Below, one piece after another: positions 16,750 to 24,740 of a DNA stretch of 64,000 nucleotides. The position numbers and the translations under genes were made by a program. The stretch spans positions 354,577-418,576 of the forward strand of contig SVNT01000001.1 of assembly GCA_015066785.1 (NCBI GenBank). Direction: 5' to 3'. This DNA comes from Ruminococcus sp. Lineage in GTDB: Bacteria; Bacillota; Clostridia; Oscillospirales; Ruminococcaceae. The notes below the pieces were generated by a model. It saw only the letters and a program-made list of their open reading frames with translations. It was not told where the DNA came from and searched no databases. Position 1 is the stretch's first letter. The number at the start of each line of letters is the position of its first letter.

Positions 16750-17622
16750 TTACAGCATAATTTCGTTTACAGAAACGCCCTCTCCTGCCGCAAGGTCGGA
16801 AAGGTCGGCGTGCGACTTTTCGTCAATCACAAGCGCATAGTCTGCCGCATGGTCGAAATTGAATGTCGTCCTGCCGCTTTCAACAAGCGACGCCGCACGG
16901 AATTCAAGTTCCTTCGTTGTGCTGTTATAGGAATAAAGATTTGCGTATTTTCCGTTGTTTTCACGGTCAACAGATAACGAAAGTGTCGCCTTGAAACCAA
17001 AATCTCCGTCGTTCGTAAGATGGAGCTGAGTTGTTTTCGCTCCGTCAACCGCATCAATCACAGACTTCGGAATATACTCTCCCGTCGTGATGTACAAGTC
17101 GGTATCCCTTGCGTATTCAACATTCTTGCCGTTGACAGTCCATTTCATTCCGTCAGCAACTTTGATGACAAGGGTGATGTCCCTACCCTTTATTTTATCG
17201 AGAATTCTCTCGGGAATTACAGTATTTTTCTCTGCCTCAACGGTAATTGTCGAATGGTTGCTTACATCTTCAAGAAGCTCGTCAATCTCAGCCCAACCGT
17301 CAGGGTCATCATCTCCCAACGGGCTCGGGAGCGTTCTTTCCGCTATATTGCTTGTTCCGTCGACTGTAACGGCGATAGCCTTTACAACTGTATCATCTGC
17401 AATTGCAAATGCTTTTGTGTATTCTTCGGAATTTTCGTCTGGGGTTGTTCCGTCAGTTGTGTAATATATTGTCGCACCTTCCTGTGCGGTAATGGTGACT
17501 ATTCTTCTTGTGCATTTGATTACAGGAGGTTCTATCGGATTTTCAGCAAAAACCCCTGCCGAAAAACAAAGACACGTAATTCCTGCAAGTACAGCAGAAA
17601 CGCATTTTTTCAAAAAGCTCAT
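16750..17622 (-). CDS. Secreted protein with chitobiase-C-terminal-like domain and LSDLAAGEGV tail
   Basis: A 290-residue exported protein. The signal peptide is about residues 1-26 with cleavage near GVFAEN. Residues about 30-98 match the chitobiase/beta-hexosaminidase C-terminal-like (CHB_HEX_C) pattern, with IYYTTDGTTPDENS and VVKAIAVTVDGTSN, an Ig-like module common in large surface proteins and enzymes. Residues 110-270 form a beta-rich domain I do not recognise. The last 17 residues begin LSDLAAGEGV and end in Leu, matching the LRR protein at 7597-8601. No enzyme domain, lipobox or LPXTG is present. Confidence 0.78.
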   Translation of the reverse strand: MSFLKKCVSAVLAGITCLCFSAGVFAENPIEPPVIKCTRRIVTITAQEGATIYYTTDGTTPDENSEEYTKAFAIADDTVVKAIAVTVDGTSNIAERTLPSPLGDDDPDGWAEIDELLEDVSNHSTITVEAEKNTVIPERILDKIKGRDITLVIKVADGMKWTVNGKNVEYARDTDLYITTGEYIPKSVIDAVDGAKTTQLHLTNDGDFGFKATLSLSVDRENNGKYANLYSYNSTTKELEFRAASLVESGRTTFNFDHAADYALVIDEKSHADLSDLAAGEGVSVNEIML

Positions 17623-17692
17623 ATAAACACCTCGATATTACGATATTATCGGTAATTATATCATACAGTCAGTATTCCGTCAAGAGAAATAA

Positions 17693-17720
17693 AACGCCCA
17701 CGGAAAAATCCGCAGGCGTT
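17693..17720 (-). terminator. Intrinsic terminator of the GGGtGRT gene
   Basis: The imperfect stem AACGCC-CA-CGGA / TCCG-CA-GGCGTT is followed on the minus strand by TTATTT. The core GCCCACGGAAAA is shared with the terminator at 30340-30370. Confidence 0.75.
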
Positions 17721-17744
17721 ATATTTTTTTCAATTCAATTTACA

Positions 17745-18746
17745 TTACTTAGCCATAGCTTCTTCAACTGCAACTGCGCAAGCAACTGTAGCACCAACCA
17801 TGGGGTTGTTACCCATACCGATAAGTCCCATCATTTCAACGTGTGCGGGAACTGATGATGAACCTGCGAACTGTGCGTCAGAGTGCATACGACCCATTGT
17901 ATCTGTCATACCGTATGAAGCAGGGCCTGCTGCCATGTTGTCAGGGTGAAGTGTACGACCTGTACCACCGCCTGATGCAACTGAGAAGTACTTCTTGCCC
18001 TGTTCAACACATTCCTTCTTGTATGTGCCTGCAACGGGGTGCTGGAAGCGTGTGGGGTTAGTTGAGTTACCTGTGATAGAAACGTCAACGCCTTCCTTGT
18101 GCATGATAGCAACGCCTTCTGTTACGTCGTTAGCACCGTAGCAGTTAACCTTTGAACGAAGTCCTGTTGAGTAAGACTTGCGGAATACTTCCTTAACTTC
18201 GCCTGTGTAGTAGTCCATTTCTGTTTCAACGTAAGTAAATCCGTTGATACGAGCGATAATCTGTGCTGCGTCCTTTCCGAGACCGTTGAGGATAACACGG
18301 AGGGGTTCCTTACGAACCTTGTTAGCCTTTTCAGCGATACCGATAGCACCTTCAGCAGCAGCGAATGATTCGTGTCCTGCGAGGAATGCAAAGCACTTTG
18401 TTTCTTCTTCGAGGAGCATCTTTCCGAGGTTACCGTGGCCAAGACCAACCTTACGCTGGTCAGCAACTGAACCGGGGATACAGAATGCCTGGAGTCCGAT
18501 ACCGATTGCAGCAGCAGCATCAGCAGCCTTTGTGCAGCCCTTCTTGATTGCGATAGCACAACCTACTGTGTAAGCCCACTTTGCATTTTCAAAGCAGATG
18601 GGCTGAATGCCTTCAACGAGCTTGTAAATGTCAAGACCCTTTTCCTTGCAGATATCAGCACATTCTTCAATTGAATTAATGCCATATTCCTTGATGCAAG
18701 CAAGAATCTGCTTTTCTCTTCTCTCATAAGATTCAAATAAAGCCAT
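17745..18746 (-). CDS. GGGtGRT-family protein
   Basis: A 333-residue cytoplasmic protein of the GGGtGRT family, named after the motif visible here as SGGGTGRTLHPDN. It is Gly/Ala-rich with two further conserved-looking blocks, GLGHGNLGKMLLEEETK and SITGNSTNPTRFQHP. The molecular function is not established to my knowledge. I chose the ATG at 18746 (MALFES), nine bases after GGAGG; the TTG at 18752 is too close to the ribosome site. It follows the NifU-like gene by 14 bases, and this pair is a recurrent arrangement in Clostridia, which suggests a joint role linked to Fe-S clusters or metal handling (inference). Confidence 0.82.
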   Translation of the reverse strand: MALFESYERREKQILACIKEYGINSIEECADICKEKGLDIYKLVEGIQPICFENAKWAYTVGCAIAIKKGCTKAADAAAAIGIGLQAFCIPGSVADQRKVGLGHGNLGKMLLEEETKCFAFLAGHESFAAAEGAIGIAEKANKVRKEPLRVILNGLGKDAAQIIARINGFTYVETEMDYYTGEVKEVFRKSYSTGLRSKVNCYGANDVTEGVAIMHKEGVDVSITGNSTNPTRFQHPVAGTYKKECVEQGKKYFSVASGGGTGRTLHPDNMAAGPASYGMTDTMGRMHSDAQFAGSSSVPAHVEMMGLIGMGNNPMVGATVACAVAVEEAMAK

Positions 18747-18760
18747 TTTCAATTTCCTCC

Positions 18761-19453
18761 TTATTCTTTTCTGGGGTCTACGATCTTTACAGCATCATCA
18801 ACACGGCCGTACTGACCCTGTGCCTTTTCAAATGCTGTGTTAGCATCGTCACCAGCCTTGATGAAGTCCATCATCTTACCGAAGTTTACAAACTTATAAC
18901 CGATAATCTGATTTTCGTCATCAAGTGCAAGACCTGTAACGTAACCGTCTGTCATTTCGAGGTAACGAGGACCCTTTGCGAGAGTACCGTACATTGTACC
19001 GATCTGTGAACGAAGTCCCTTACCGAGGTCTTCAAGACCTGCACCAATCGGAAGTCCGTCTTCTGAAAATGCACTCTGTGAACGTCCGTATACAATCTGG
19101 AGGAAAAGCTCTCTCATAGCTGTATTGATAGCGTCACAAACGAGGTCTGTGTTAAGAGCTTCGAGGATTGTTCTTCCGGGGAGGATTTCAGATGCCATAG
19201 CAGCTGAATGTGTCATACCTGAGCAACCGAGAGTTTCAACGAGAGCTTCCTGAATAACACCTTCCTTAACATTAAGAGAGATCTTACATGCACCCTGCTG
19301 AGGAGCGCACCAACCCACACCATGTGTGAATCCTGAGATATCCTTGATTTCCTTTGCCTTTACCCACTTTGCTTCCTCGGGAATAGGAGCAGCGCCGTGT
19401 GCTACGCCCTGAGCGATAGGGCACATCTTTTCTACTTCATGCGAATAAGTCAT
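18761..19453 (-). CDS. NifU/IscU-like iron-sulfur cluster scaffold family protein
   Basis: A 230-residue protein whose central part resembles IscU/NifU N-terminal scaffolds. LGCSGMTHSAAMASEIL corresponds to the Cys-containing GCxxsxAssS motif, followed by a long C-terminal extension that ordinary IscU (about 130 residues) lacks. Further Cys residues are at MCPIAQG, GWCAPQQGAC and DLVCDAI. No IscS-type cysteine desulfurase or suf gene is nearby, so it is unlikely to be the general scaffold. It is first in a two-gene operon with the GGGtGRT gene, behind the promoter at 19511-19539. Confidence 0.78.
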   Translation of the reverse strand: MTYSHEVEKMCPIAQGVAHGAAPIPEEAKWVKAKEIKDISGFTHGVGWCAPQQGACKISLNVKEGVIQEALVETLGCSGMTHSAAMASEILPGRTILEALNTDLVCDAINTAMRELFLQIVYGRSQSAFSEDGLPIGAGLEDLGKGLRSQIGTMYGTLAKGPRYLEMTDGYVTGLALDDENQIIGYKFVNFGKMMDFIKAGDDANTAFEKAQGQYGRVDDAVKIVDPRKE

Positions 19454-19510
19454 AAAAGTACTCCTTTCGGTTTTTCTATGTCGGGATTGAACCCGTTAAC
19501 ATACTCTCAC

Positions 19511-19539
19511 ATTATAACGCATAACATTACATTTTGCAA
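19511..19539 (-). promoter_or_regulatory. Sigma-A promoter of the NifU-like/GGGtGRT operon
   Basis: Minus strand TTGCAA, 17-base spacer and a perfect TATAAT, about 60 bases before the start at 19453. Confidence 0.7.
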
Positions 19540-19586
19540 GTGATTTTTACAAGAAAGTTAAAATTTTAACTATATTTAATTATTTA

Positions 19587-20120
19587 TCAAACATTTATTC
19601 CCGCACGGCTCAATGTCCTGTTTATACAATGCCCGATAACACCTGCCGCAACGGATTTTACGATATCGAACGGCAGAAACGGAAGAGTCACCGCAAGAGT
19701 TTCGGCAACGGAAGAAAATCCGATAACGAGCATATTGTAAAGCGTGGAAATCGCATAAATCACGGGAATTCCGACAAAAACAGCCGAAACGATATGTGTC
19801 GCAAGGCGTATGCCTTTACACGCGCTAACCAGCGGAACAGCAACAAGGAAAGAAACGAGAAATCCGCCTGAAACAGTGAAAAGGCACTGAAATCCGCCCG
19901 TCATTCCCGAAAATACGGGAACGCCGATAAATCCGATGAGAAGATACGCAAGCACTGCAAAAAAAGCCTTCTTCGGCGAAAGGATAACCGCCGTAAGAAT
20001 GACAGCAAACACCTGCAAAGTGAGTGCCGTATGAGAAAACGGTACAGGAATTGCGAGCATTCCCGAAACGCAAAGCAACGCCGTACATACCGAAATCTTT
20101 GTAATATCCGAGATTTTCAC
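19587..20120 (-). CDS. bioY: Biotin transporter substrate-binding subunit BioY
   Basis: S component of an ECF-type biotin importer; 177 residues with about six hydrophobic helices. BioY-family features are the N-terminal ISVCTALLCVSG...PVPFSHTALTLQVFAV, then GVPVFSGMTGGFQCLF and the C-terminal FLPFDIVKSVAAGVIGHCI. The start is a GTG at 20120 with GGGGAGG seven bases upstream. No ECF A/A'/T genes are nearby, so it must share an energising module encoded elsewhere or act alone. A biotin ligase gene (birA) lies 6.6 kb away. Confidence 0.9.
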   Translation of the reverse strand: MKISDITKISVCTALLCVSGMLAIPVPFSHTALTLQVFAVILTAVILSPKKAFFAVLAYLLIGFIGVPVFSGMTGGFQCLFTVSGGFLVSFLVAVPLVSACKGIRLATHIVSAVFVGIPVIYAISTLYNMLVIGFSSVAETLAVTLPFLPFDIVKSVAAGVIGHCINRTLSRAGINV

Positions 20121-20178
20121 GCATTACCTCCCCTTTCTTCAGATTTGATATTAACACACTCAAAAACGCTTGTCAACA

Positions 20179-20317
20179 GAGGCGAGCCGCCTCAGGCAAA
20201 CGTATCGTACAGATTATAACAGGGTGACTTTATCCGCTCGGTAACGCTATAAATGTTATGCCAAAAAATAAGGCGAGCCGCCTCAGGCAAACGTGGCGAG
20301 CCGCCTCAGGCAATTCG
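20179..20317 (+). repeat. REP-like repeat cluster B (one full and two truncated units)
   Basis: Head hairpins are GAGGCG-AGC-CGCCTC (20179-20193), AGGCG-AGC-CGCCT (20271-20283) and GGCG-AGC-CGCC (20295-20305). The first leads a full body with CGTATCGT and CCGCTCGGTAAC; the other two keep only the head and the first ten or so bases (CAGGCAA). The cluster lies between the divergent bioY and XRE genes, ending 17 bases before the XRE promoter. No gene is seen in this 273-base gap. Confidence 0.85.
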
Positions 20318-20333
20318 TTTTTACGGATTTTAT

Positions 20334-20362
20334 TTGACACATCTTAAATATAGTTGTATAAT
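20334..20362 (+). promoter_or_regulatory. Sigma-A promoter of the XRE/acyl-CoA ligase pair
   Basis: Perfect TTGACA and TATAAT separated by 17 bases, 31 bases before the start codon. Confidence 0.85.
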
Positions 20363-20393
20363 ATAAGGTAATCTTGCAGAAAGGGCTGATTAT

Positions 20394-20945
20394 ATGGCAC
20401 AGGATTTTAAAGAACTTGCGGAAAGACTCAAGGGTCTCCGTGACGCTTGCGGATACACTGCCGAAGAAATGGCAGAGATGCTCAAGCTGGACATTGAAAC
20501 TTACAAAGGATATGAAGAGGACGGAAAGGATATTCCCATAAGCGTCCTTTATGAAGTCGCAAACAAATGCGGCGTAGATTTTACAGAAATCGTCACAGGT
20601 GTCGGGGCAAAGCTCGACACATATCACGTCGTCAGACGCGGGCACGGCAAAAGTATCGACCGCTTTGACGGATACAGATTCAAGGACCTTGCATTCCGTT
20701 ACAGCCACAAGGTAATGCAGCCGCTGCTCGTAACTCTCGACCCGACAGACAAGCCTGCGGCACTTGTATCACACGCAGGTCAGGAATTCAATTTAGTACT
20801 TAAAGGCACGGTTGCCGTAACATTCGAGGATACAGAAATCATACTCAACGAGGGTGACAGCATCTACTTCAACCCTACGCATCCTCACGGACAGAAATGC
20901 GTCGGAGATACAAAGGCGAGATTTCTTACGGTAATTGCCGAATAG
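20394..20945 (+). CDS. XRE-family regulator with C-terminal cupin
   Basis: A 183-residue transcription factor. The N-terminal lambda-repressor-type HTH spans about 5-62 (LRDACGYTAEEMAEMLKLD, then YKGYEEDGKDIPISVL). A small beta-barrel cupin follows at about 105-180 (VSHAGQEFNLVLKGTVAVTF, GDSIYFNPTHPHGQKC), which would bind a small ligand or metal. Its gene precedes an acyl-CoA ligase gene by 18 bases, a pairing often seen in Clostridia; the regulator probably senses a carboxylate or acyl compound and controls its own operon (inference). Confidence 0.87.
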   Translation: MAQDFKELAERLKGLRDACGYTAEEMAEMLKLDIETYKGYEEDGKDIPISVLYEVANKCGVDFTEIVTGVGAKLDTYHVVRRGHGKSIDRFDGYRFKDLAFRYSHKVMQPLLVTLDPTDKPAALVSHAGQEFNLVLKGTVAVTFEDTEIILNEGDSIYFNPTHPHGQKCVGDTKARFLTVIAE

Positions 20946-20963
20946 CAAGGAGAAAAGAAAACA

Positions 20964-22634
20964 ATGTTACTTGACAGATACCTTCCCCGTATTGAATTCG
21001 ACTCGTACGAGGATTTCAAAAAGAACTATACAGTAAACGCCCCCGAAAACTTCAACTTTGCATACGACATAGTTGATGAGTGGGCAAAGCAGGACAAGGA
21101 GAAAAAAGCACTCCTCTGGGTTGACGACCACGGTGGAGAGGTTTCCCTCACCTTTGAAGACATAAGAAAAATGTCCAACAAGGCGGCGAACTATTTCCGT
21201 TCACTCGGACTGAAAAAAGGCTCGGTTGTACTCCTTGTTTTAAGACAGCGCTGGGAATACTGGGTTGCGGTAACAGCCCTTATGAAGCTCGGGGTTATAT
21301 TTATCCCCGCAACACTTCAGCTTACAAAGAAAGACATCGCTTACCGTGCGAATGCGGCAGGCGTAGAAATGATACTCTGCATAGACGACGACTATGTTGT
21401 AACTCAGATTGAGGCCGCACTTCCCGAAACACCGAGTATAAAGAACATCGGTCTTGTAAACGGAAAGCGTGACGGCTGGTTCAACTTCCACGACGCAATA
21501 GAGCCGTTCTCTGACGAATTTGAGCGTCCCACAGGAGATGAGGCTACCGTCGGCAAGGACATAATGCAGATTTACTTCACATCGGGCACAACAGGTATGC
21601 CCAAGATGGTCTGCCACAACTACTTCCACCCTCTCGGACATATTGTAACCGCAAAATACTGGCATATGGTACAAGACGGAAAGCTCCATATGTCCAACTC
21701 CGACTCAGGCTGGGCGAAGTTCGGCTGGGGCAAAATTTACGGTCAGTGGATATGCGGCGCTGTAATCTTCGCATACGACTCGGACAAGTTCTCTGCCGCA
21801 AATATGCTTGAAATGATACAGAGATACAAACTCACGACATTCTGCGTTCCGCCTACGATATACAGATTTATGCTCCAGGAAGATATCGAGAAATACGACC
21901 TTTCTTCAGTTGAGCACTGGACAACCGCAGGCGAACCCCTCAGTGCAGAGGTTGTAAACAAGTGGGAAGAACTCACGGGACACAAGATTGCATCAGGCTT
22001 CGGACAGACGGAAGGCACAGTTCTTATAGCTGAATTCCAGTGGTTTGAAAAGCGCCCCGGCTCTCTCGGAAAGCCCTCGCCTATCTACAATATCCAGCTC
22101 ATCAACGCAGACGGAAACGAATGCGAAAATGGTGAAGAAGGCGAAATTGTAATCAAGGATGTAGACACCAATCCCCCTATCGGTCTTTTTGTCGGATACT
22201 ACAAGGACGAAAAGCAGACAAACGAGGCTCTCGGTTCGGGAGTGTATAACCTCAAGGATGTTGCGTGGCGTGACAACGACGGTTACCTCTGGTTTGTAGG
22301 CCGTCACGACGATGTTATCAAGTGTTCGGGATACCGCATAGGGCCTTTTGAAGTAGAAAGCGCACTCAACGAGCATCCTGCAGTAATCGAAAGTGCTATT
22401 ACAGCCGCACCCGACCCGATAAGAGGTCAGGTTGTAAAGGCAACCGTAAAGCTCGCAGAAGGCTATACCCCGTCACCCGAGCTTATAAAGGAATTGCAGA
22501 CGCACGTAAAGAAACTCACAGCGCCGTATAAATATCCAAGAATTATTGAGTTTGTCGACGAGCTCCCGAAAACAGTCGGCGGAAAAATCAAGCGTGCATC
22601 TATAAGACACGAGGACGCGAATGCGAATAAATAG
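20964..22634 (+). CDS. AMP-forming acyl-CoA synthetase
   Basis: ANL-superfamily ligase of 556 residues that forms an acyl-CoA from a carboxylate, ATP and CoA. The P-loop is YFTSGTTGMPK. Further motifs are GFGQTEGT, WRDNDGYLWFVGRHDDVIK (A7/A8 hinge with GRHDDVIKCSGYRIG) and the C-terminal catalytic Lys in TVGGKIKRASIR. The sequence pattern is that of the medium-chain/acetyl-type ACSM group rather than the long-chain ligases. AAGGAGA precedes the ATG. It is co-transcribed with the XRE-cupin regulator and ends at a bidirectional terminator. Confidence 0.87.
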   Translation: MLLDRYLPRIEFDSYEDFKKNYTVNAPENFNFAYDIVDEWAKQDKEKKALLWVDDHGGEVSLTFEDIRKMSNKAANYFRSLGLKKGSVVLLVLRQRWEYWVAVTALMKLGVIFIPATLQLTKKDIAYRANAAGVEMILCIDDDYVVTQIEAALPETPSIKNIGLVNGKRDGWFNFHDAIEPFSDEFERPTGDEATVGKDIMQIYFTSGTTGMPKMVCHNYFHPLGHIVTAKYWHMVQDGKLHMSNSDSGWAKFGWGKIYGQWICGAVIFAYDSDKFSAANMLEMIQRYKLTTFCVPPTIYRFMLQEDIEKYDLSSVEHWTTAGEPLSAEVVNKWEELTGHKIASGFGQTEGTVLIAEFQWFEKRPGSLGKPSPIYNIQLINADGNECENGEEGEIVIKDVDTNPPIGLFVGYYKDEKQTNEALGSGVYNLKDVAWRDNDGYLWFVGRHDDVIKCSGYRIGPFEVESALNEHPAVIESAITAAPDPIRGQVVKATVKLAEGYTPSPELIKELQTHVKKLTAPYKYPRIIEFVDELPKTVGGKIKRASIRHEDANANK

Positions 22635-22658
22635 CGTAAATGCGACATAAAAACAATC

Positions 22659-22689
22659 AAGGGTATCGAGCTTATCACTCGATACCCTT
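22659..22689. terminator. Bidirectional terminator of the GGGTATCGAG family
   Basis: A 12-bp stem AAGGGTATCGAG / CTCGATACCCTT with loop CTTATCA. The sequence GAGCTTATCACTCG looks like the uninterrupted form of the site that carries the insert at 46052-46322. Confidence 0.88.
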
Positions 22690-22707
22690 TCTTTTGTTAT
22701 ATTTTAA

Positions 22708-22846
22708 GCCGTCAGAAACGATGCGCTTGCCATAGGCGACTCGCCTTTATTTTCTTTTCACGATACAAATAAAGTATCGTTACCGTGCGGATGAAGCCGT
22801 CTTACGCCGTCAGAAACGATGCGTTTGCCATAGGCGGCTCGCCTAT
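22708..22846 (-). repeat. REP-like repeat cluster C (one full and one partial unit)
   Basis: Read on the minus strand, a head hairpin ATAGGCG-AGC-CGCCTAT (22846-22830) leads a full body with GGCAAACGCATCGT and CCGCACGGTAACGAT. A second head, AGGCG-AGT-CGCCT (22746-22734), follows with GGCAAGCGCATCGT. The first head overlaps the stop codon (22843-22845) of the ABC exporter gene. With the terminator it accounts for the whole 208-base gap. Confidence 0.85.
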
Positions 22847-24738
22847 GAAAGTTCAAACATTCCCGTATAAAGCTGATAATATTTGCCCTTCTGTGCAATA
22901 AGCTCGTCGTGACTGCCACGCTCGATAATCTTTCCGTTTTCAAGCACCATAATGGCATTCGAATTTCTTACGGTAGAAAGTCTGTGGGCGATAACGAAAA
23001 CCGTTCTGCCCTCCATAAGACCGTCCATTCCCTTTTCGATGAGAGCCTCCGTTCTCGTGTCGATAGAGCTTGTAGCCTCGTCGAGTATGAGCACGGGCGG
23101 GTCTGCAACAGCCGCTCTTGCGATTGCTATGAGCTGTCGCTGTCCCTGGCTGAGATTTGCACCGTCAGCCGTAAGCATGGTATCGTATTTCTGCGGAAGA
23201 TGTCTTATGAACGAGTGCGCATTCGCAAGCTTTGCCGCCGCAATGCATTCCTCATCGGTAGCGTCGAGCTTTCCGTAGCGGATATTATCCATTACCGTAC
23301 CCGTGAAAAGATGCGTATCCTGAAGTACCATAGAAAGCGAACGCCTGAGGTCTGCTTTCTTTATCTTGTTGATGTTTATTCCGTCGTAACGGATTTTTCC
23401 GTCGGGAACATCGTAAAATCTGTTGATAAGATTTGTTATGGTCGTTTTTCCCGCACCCGTTGAGCCTACAAAGGCGATTTTCTGCCCTTCCTTCGCCCAC
23501 ATTGAAATTCCGTTGAGTACGGTTTTCTTCTCGTCATAGCCGAATACTACATCGTCGAATTCAACATTGCCCGACAGCTTTGTGTAGGTAAGCGTGCCGT
23601 CGCTGTGAGGATGTTTCCATGCCCACTGACCTGTACGCTTTTCGCTTTCGGTGATGTTTCCGTTTTCGTCGATTACAGCATTCACAAGGGTAACATAGCC
23701 GTCGTCGGTTTCGGGAATCTGGTCGAGCACATCGAATACTCTTTCAGCACCAGCAAGTGCCACAAGAATACCGTTGAACTGCTGTGAAAGATGCGAAATC
23801 GGCATAAAGAACGACTTTGTGAACTGTACGAAAAGCGCAACTGTTCCGAGGTCAAGCACTCCCCCTATCGCAAGGACAGCACCGACAACGGCGGTAAGTG
23901 CATAATGCGCATTCGCAAGATTTCCCATAATCGGCATAAGAATATTCGCAAATGTATGGGCGCTTGTAGAGGCGTCGCAGAGTCTGTTGTTGATTTCGTC
24001 GAAATCAGCCTTCGTCTTGTCTTCGTGACAGAAGACCTTTACGACCTTCTGTCCCTCGACATATTCTTCGATATAGCCGTTTACCTTTCCGAGTTCGGTC
24101 TGCTGCTTTGCAAAGAACTTTCCGCCCCTGCCGCCTACAACGGTAACGACAAACATCATCACGATAAACGTAGCGATTACAAGAAGTGTAAGCTGCCAGC
24201 TCATCGTAATCATAATGATGAAGATTGCCGAAACCTGTATAACCGTCGTGATTATCTGGCTTATAGCATTGGAAAGCATTTCACGGAGCGCTTCAACATC
24301 GTTTGTGAAACGGCTCATAAGCTCGCCGTGAGTATGTGTGTCAAAATACTTTACAGGAAGTGACTGGAGCTTTTCAAAAAGTTCCTTTCTTATTCTGCAG
24401 AGCGTTTTTGTTCCGACCTTGAGCATTGCAAGATTTGAAAAGTATGTCGAAAGCGCGCCGAGGAGATATATTCCCGCTATCACAAGAAGCATTTTCGCAA
24501 ATCCGCTGAGGTCGGGGTTCTCCTGCGAAACCGCAGGCATAACATAGTCGTTTATCAGCGGTCGCAGGAAGTATGTTCCCGCAACATTTGCAAGCGAGCT
24601 GAAGATAAGGAAGAAAACCACCGCTATCATGAGCGGCCAGAATTCCGTCAGATAAAAGAACACTCTCTTTATCGTCTTTTTGATATCCTTCGGTTTCTGA
24701 GGTGCCTGCATTTTTTTGCCGCCTACTTTAGGAGCCAT
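22843..24738 (-). CDS. ABC exporter half-transporter (canonical ATP site)
   Basis: A 631-residue membrane/ATPase fusion of the type IV exporter (multidrug/lipid) class. Six transmembrane helices fill about residues 30-330. The nucleotide domain has Walker A GSTGAGKTT, signature LSQGQ, Walker B VLILDEATSSID with the catalytic Glu, and the H-loop VIAHRL. An extra loop between the membrane and ATPase parts (about 345-385) is unusual for the family. It is translated right after the 24741-26480 gene, with GGAGC overlapping that gene's stop, and the two should form a heterodimer. The substrate is unknown. Confidence 0.88.
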   Translation of the reverse strand: MAPKVGGKKMQAPQKPKDIKKTIKRVFFYLTEFWPLMIAVVFFLIFSSLANVAGTYFLRPLINDYVMPAVSQENPDLSGFAKMLLVIAGIYLLGALSTYFSNLAMLKVGTKTLCRIRKELFEKLQSLPVKYFDTHTHGELMSRFTNDVEALREMLSNAISQIITTVIQVSAIFIIMITMSWQLTLLVIATFIVMMFVVTVVGGRGGKFFAKQQTELGKVNGYIEEYVEGQKVVKVFCHEDKTKADFDEINNRLCDASTSAHTFANILMPIMGNLANAHYALTAVVGAVLAIGGVLDLGTVALFVQFTKSFFMPISHLSQQFNGILVALAGAERVFDVLDQIPETDDGYVTLVNAVIDENGNITESEKRTGQWAWKHPHSDGTLTYTKLSGNVEFDDVVFGYDEKKTVLNGISMWAKEGQKIAFVGSTGAGKTTITNLINRFYDVPDGKIRYDGININKIKKADLRRSLSMVLQDTHLFTGTVMDNIRYGKLDATDEECIAAAKLANAHSFIRHLPQKYDTMLTADGANLSQGQRQLIAIARAAVADPPVLILDEATSSIDTRTEALIEKGMDGLMEGRTVFVIAHRLSTVRNSNAIMVLENGKIIERGSHDELIAQKGKYYQLYTGMFELS

Positions 24739-24740
24739 AG

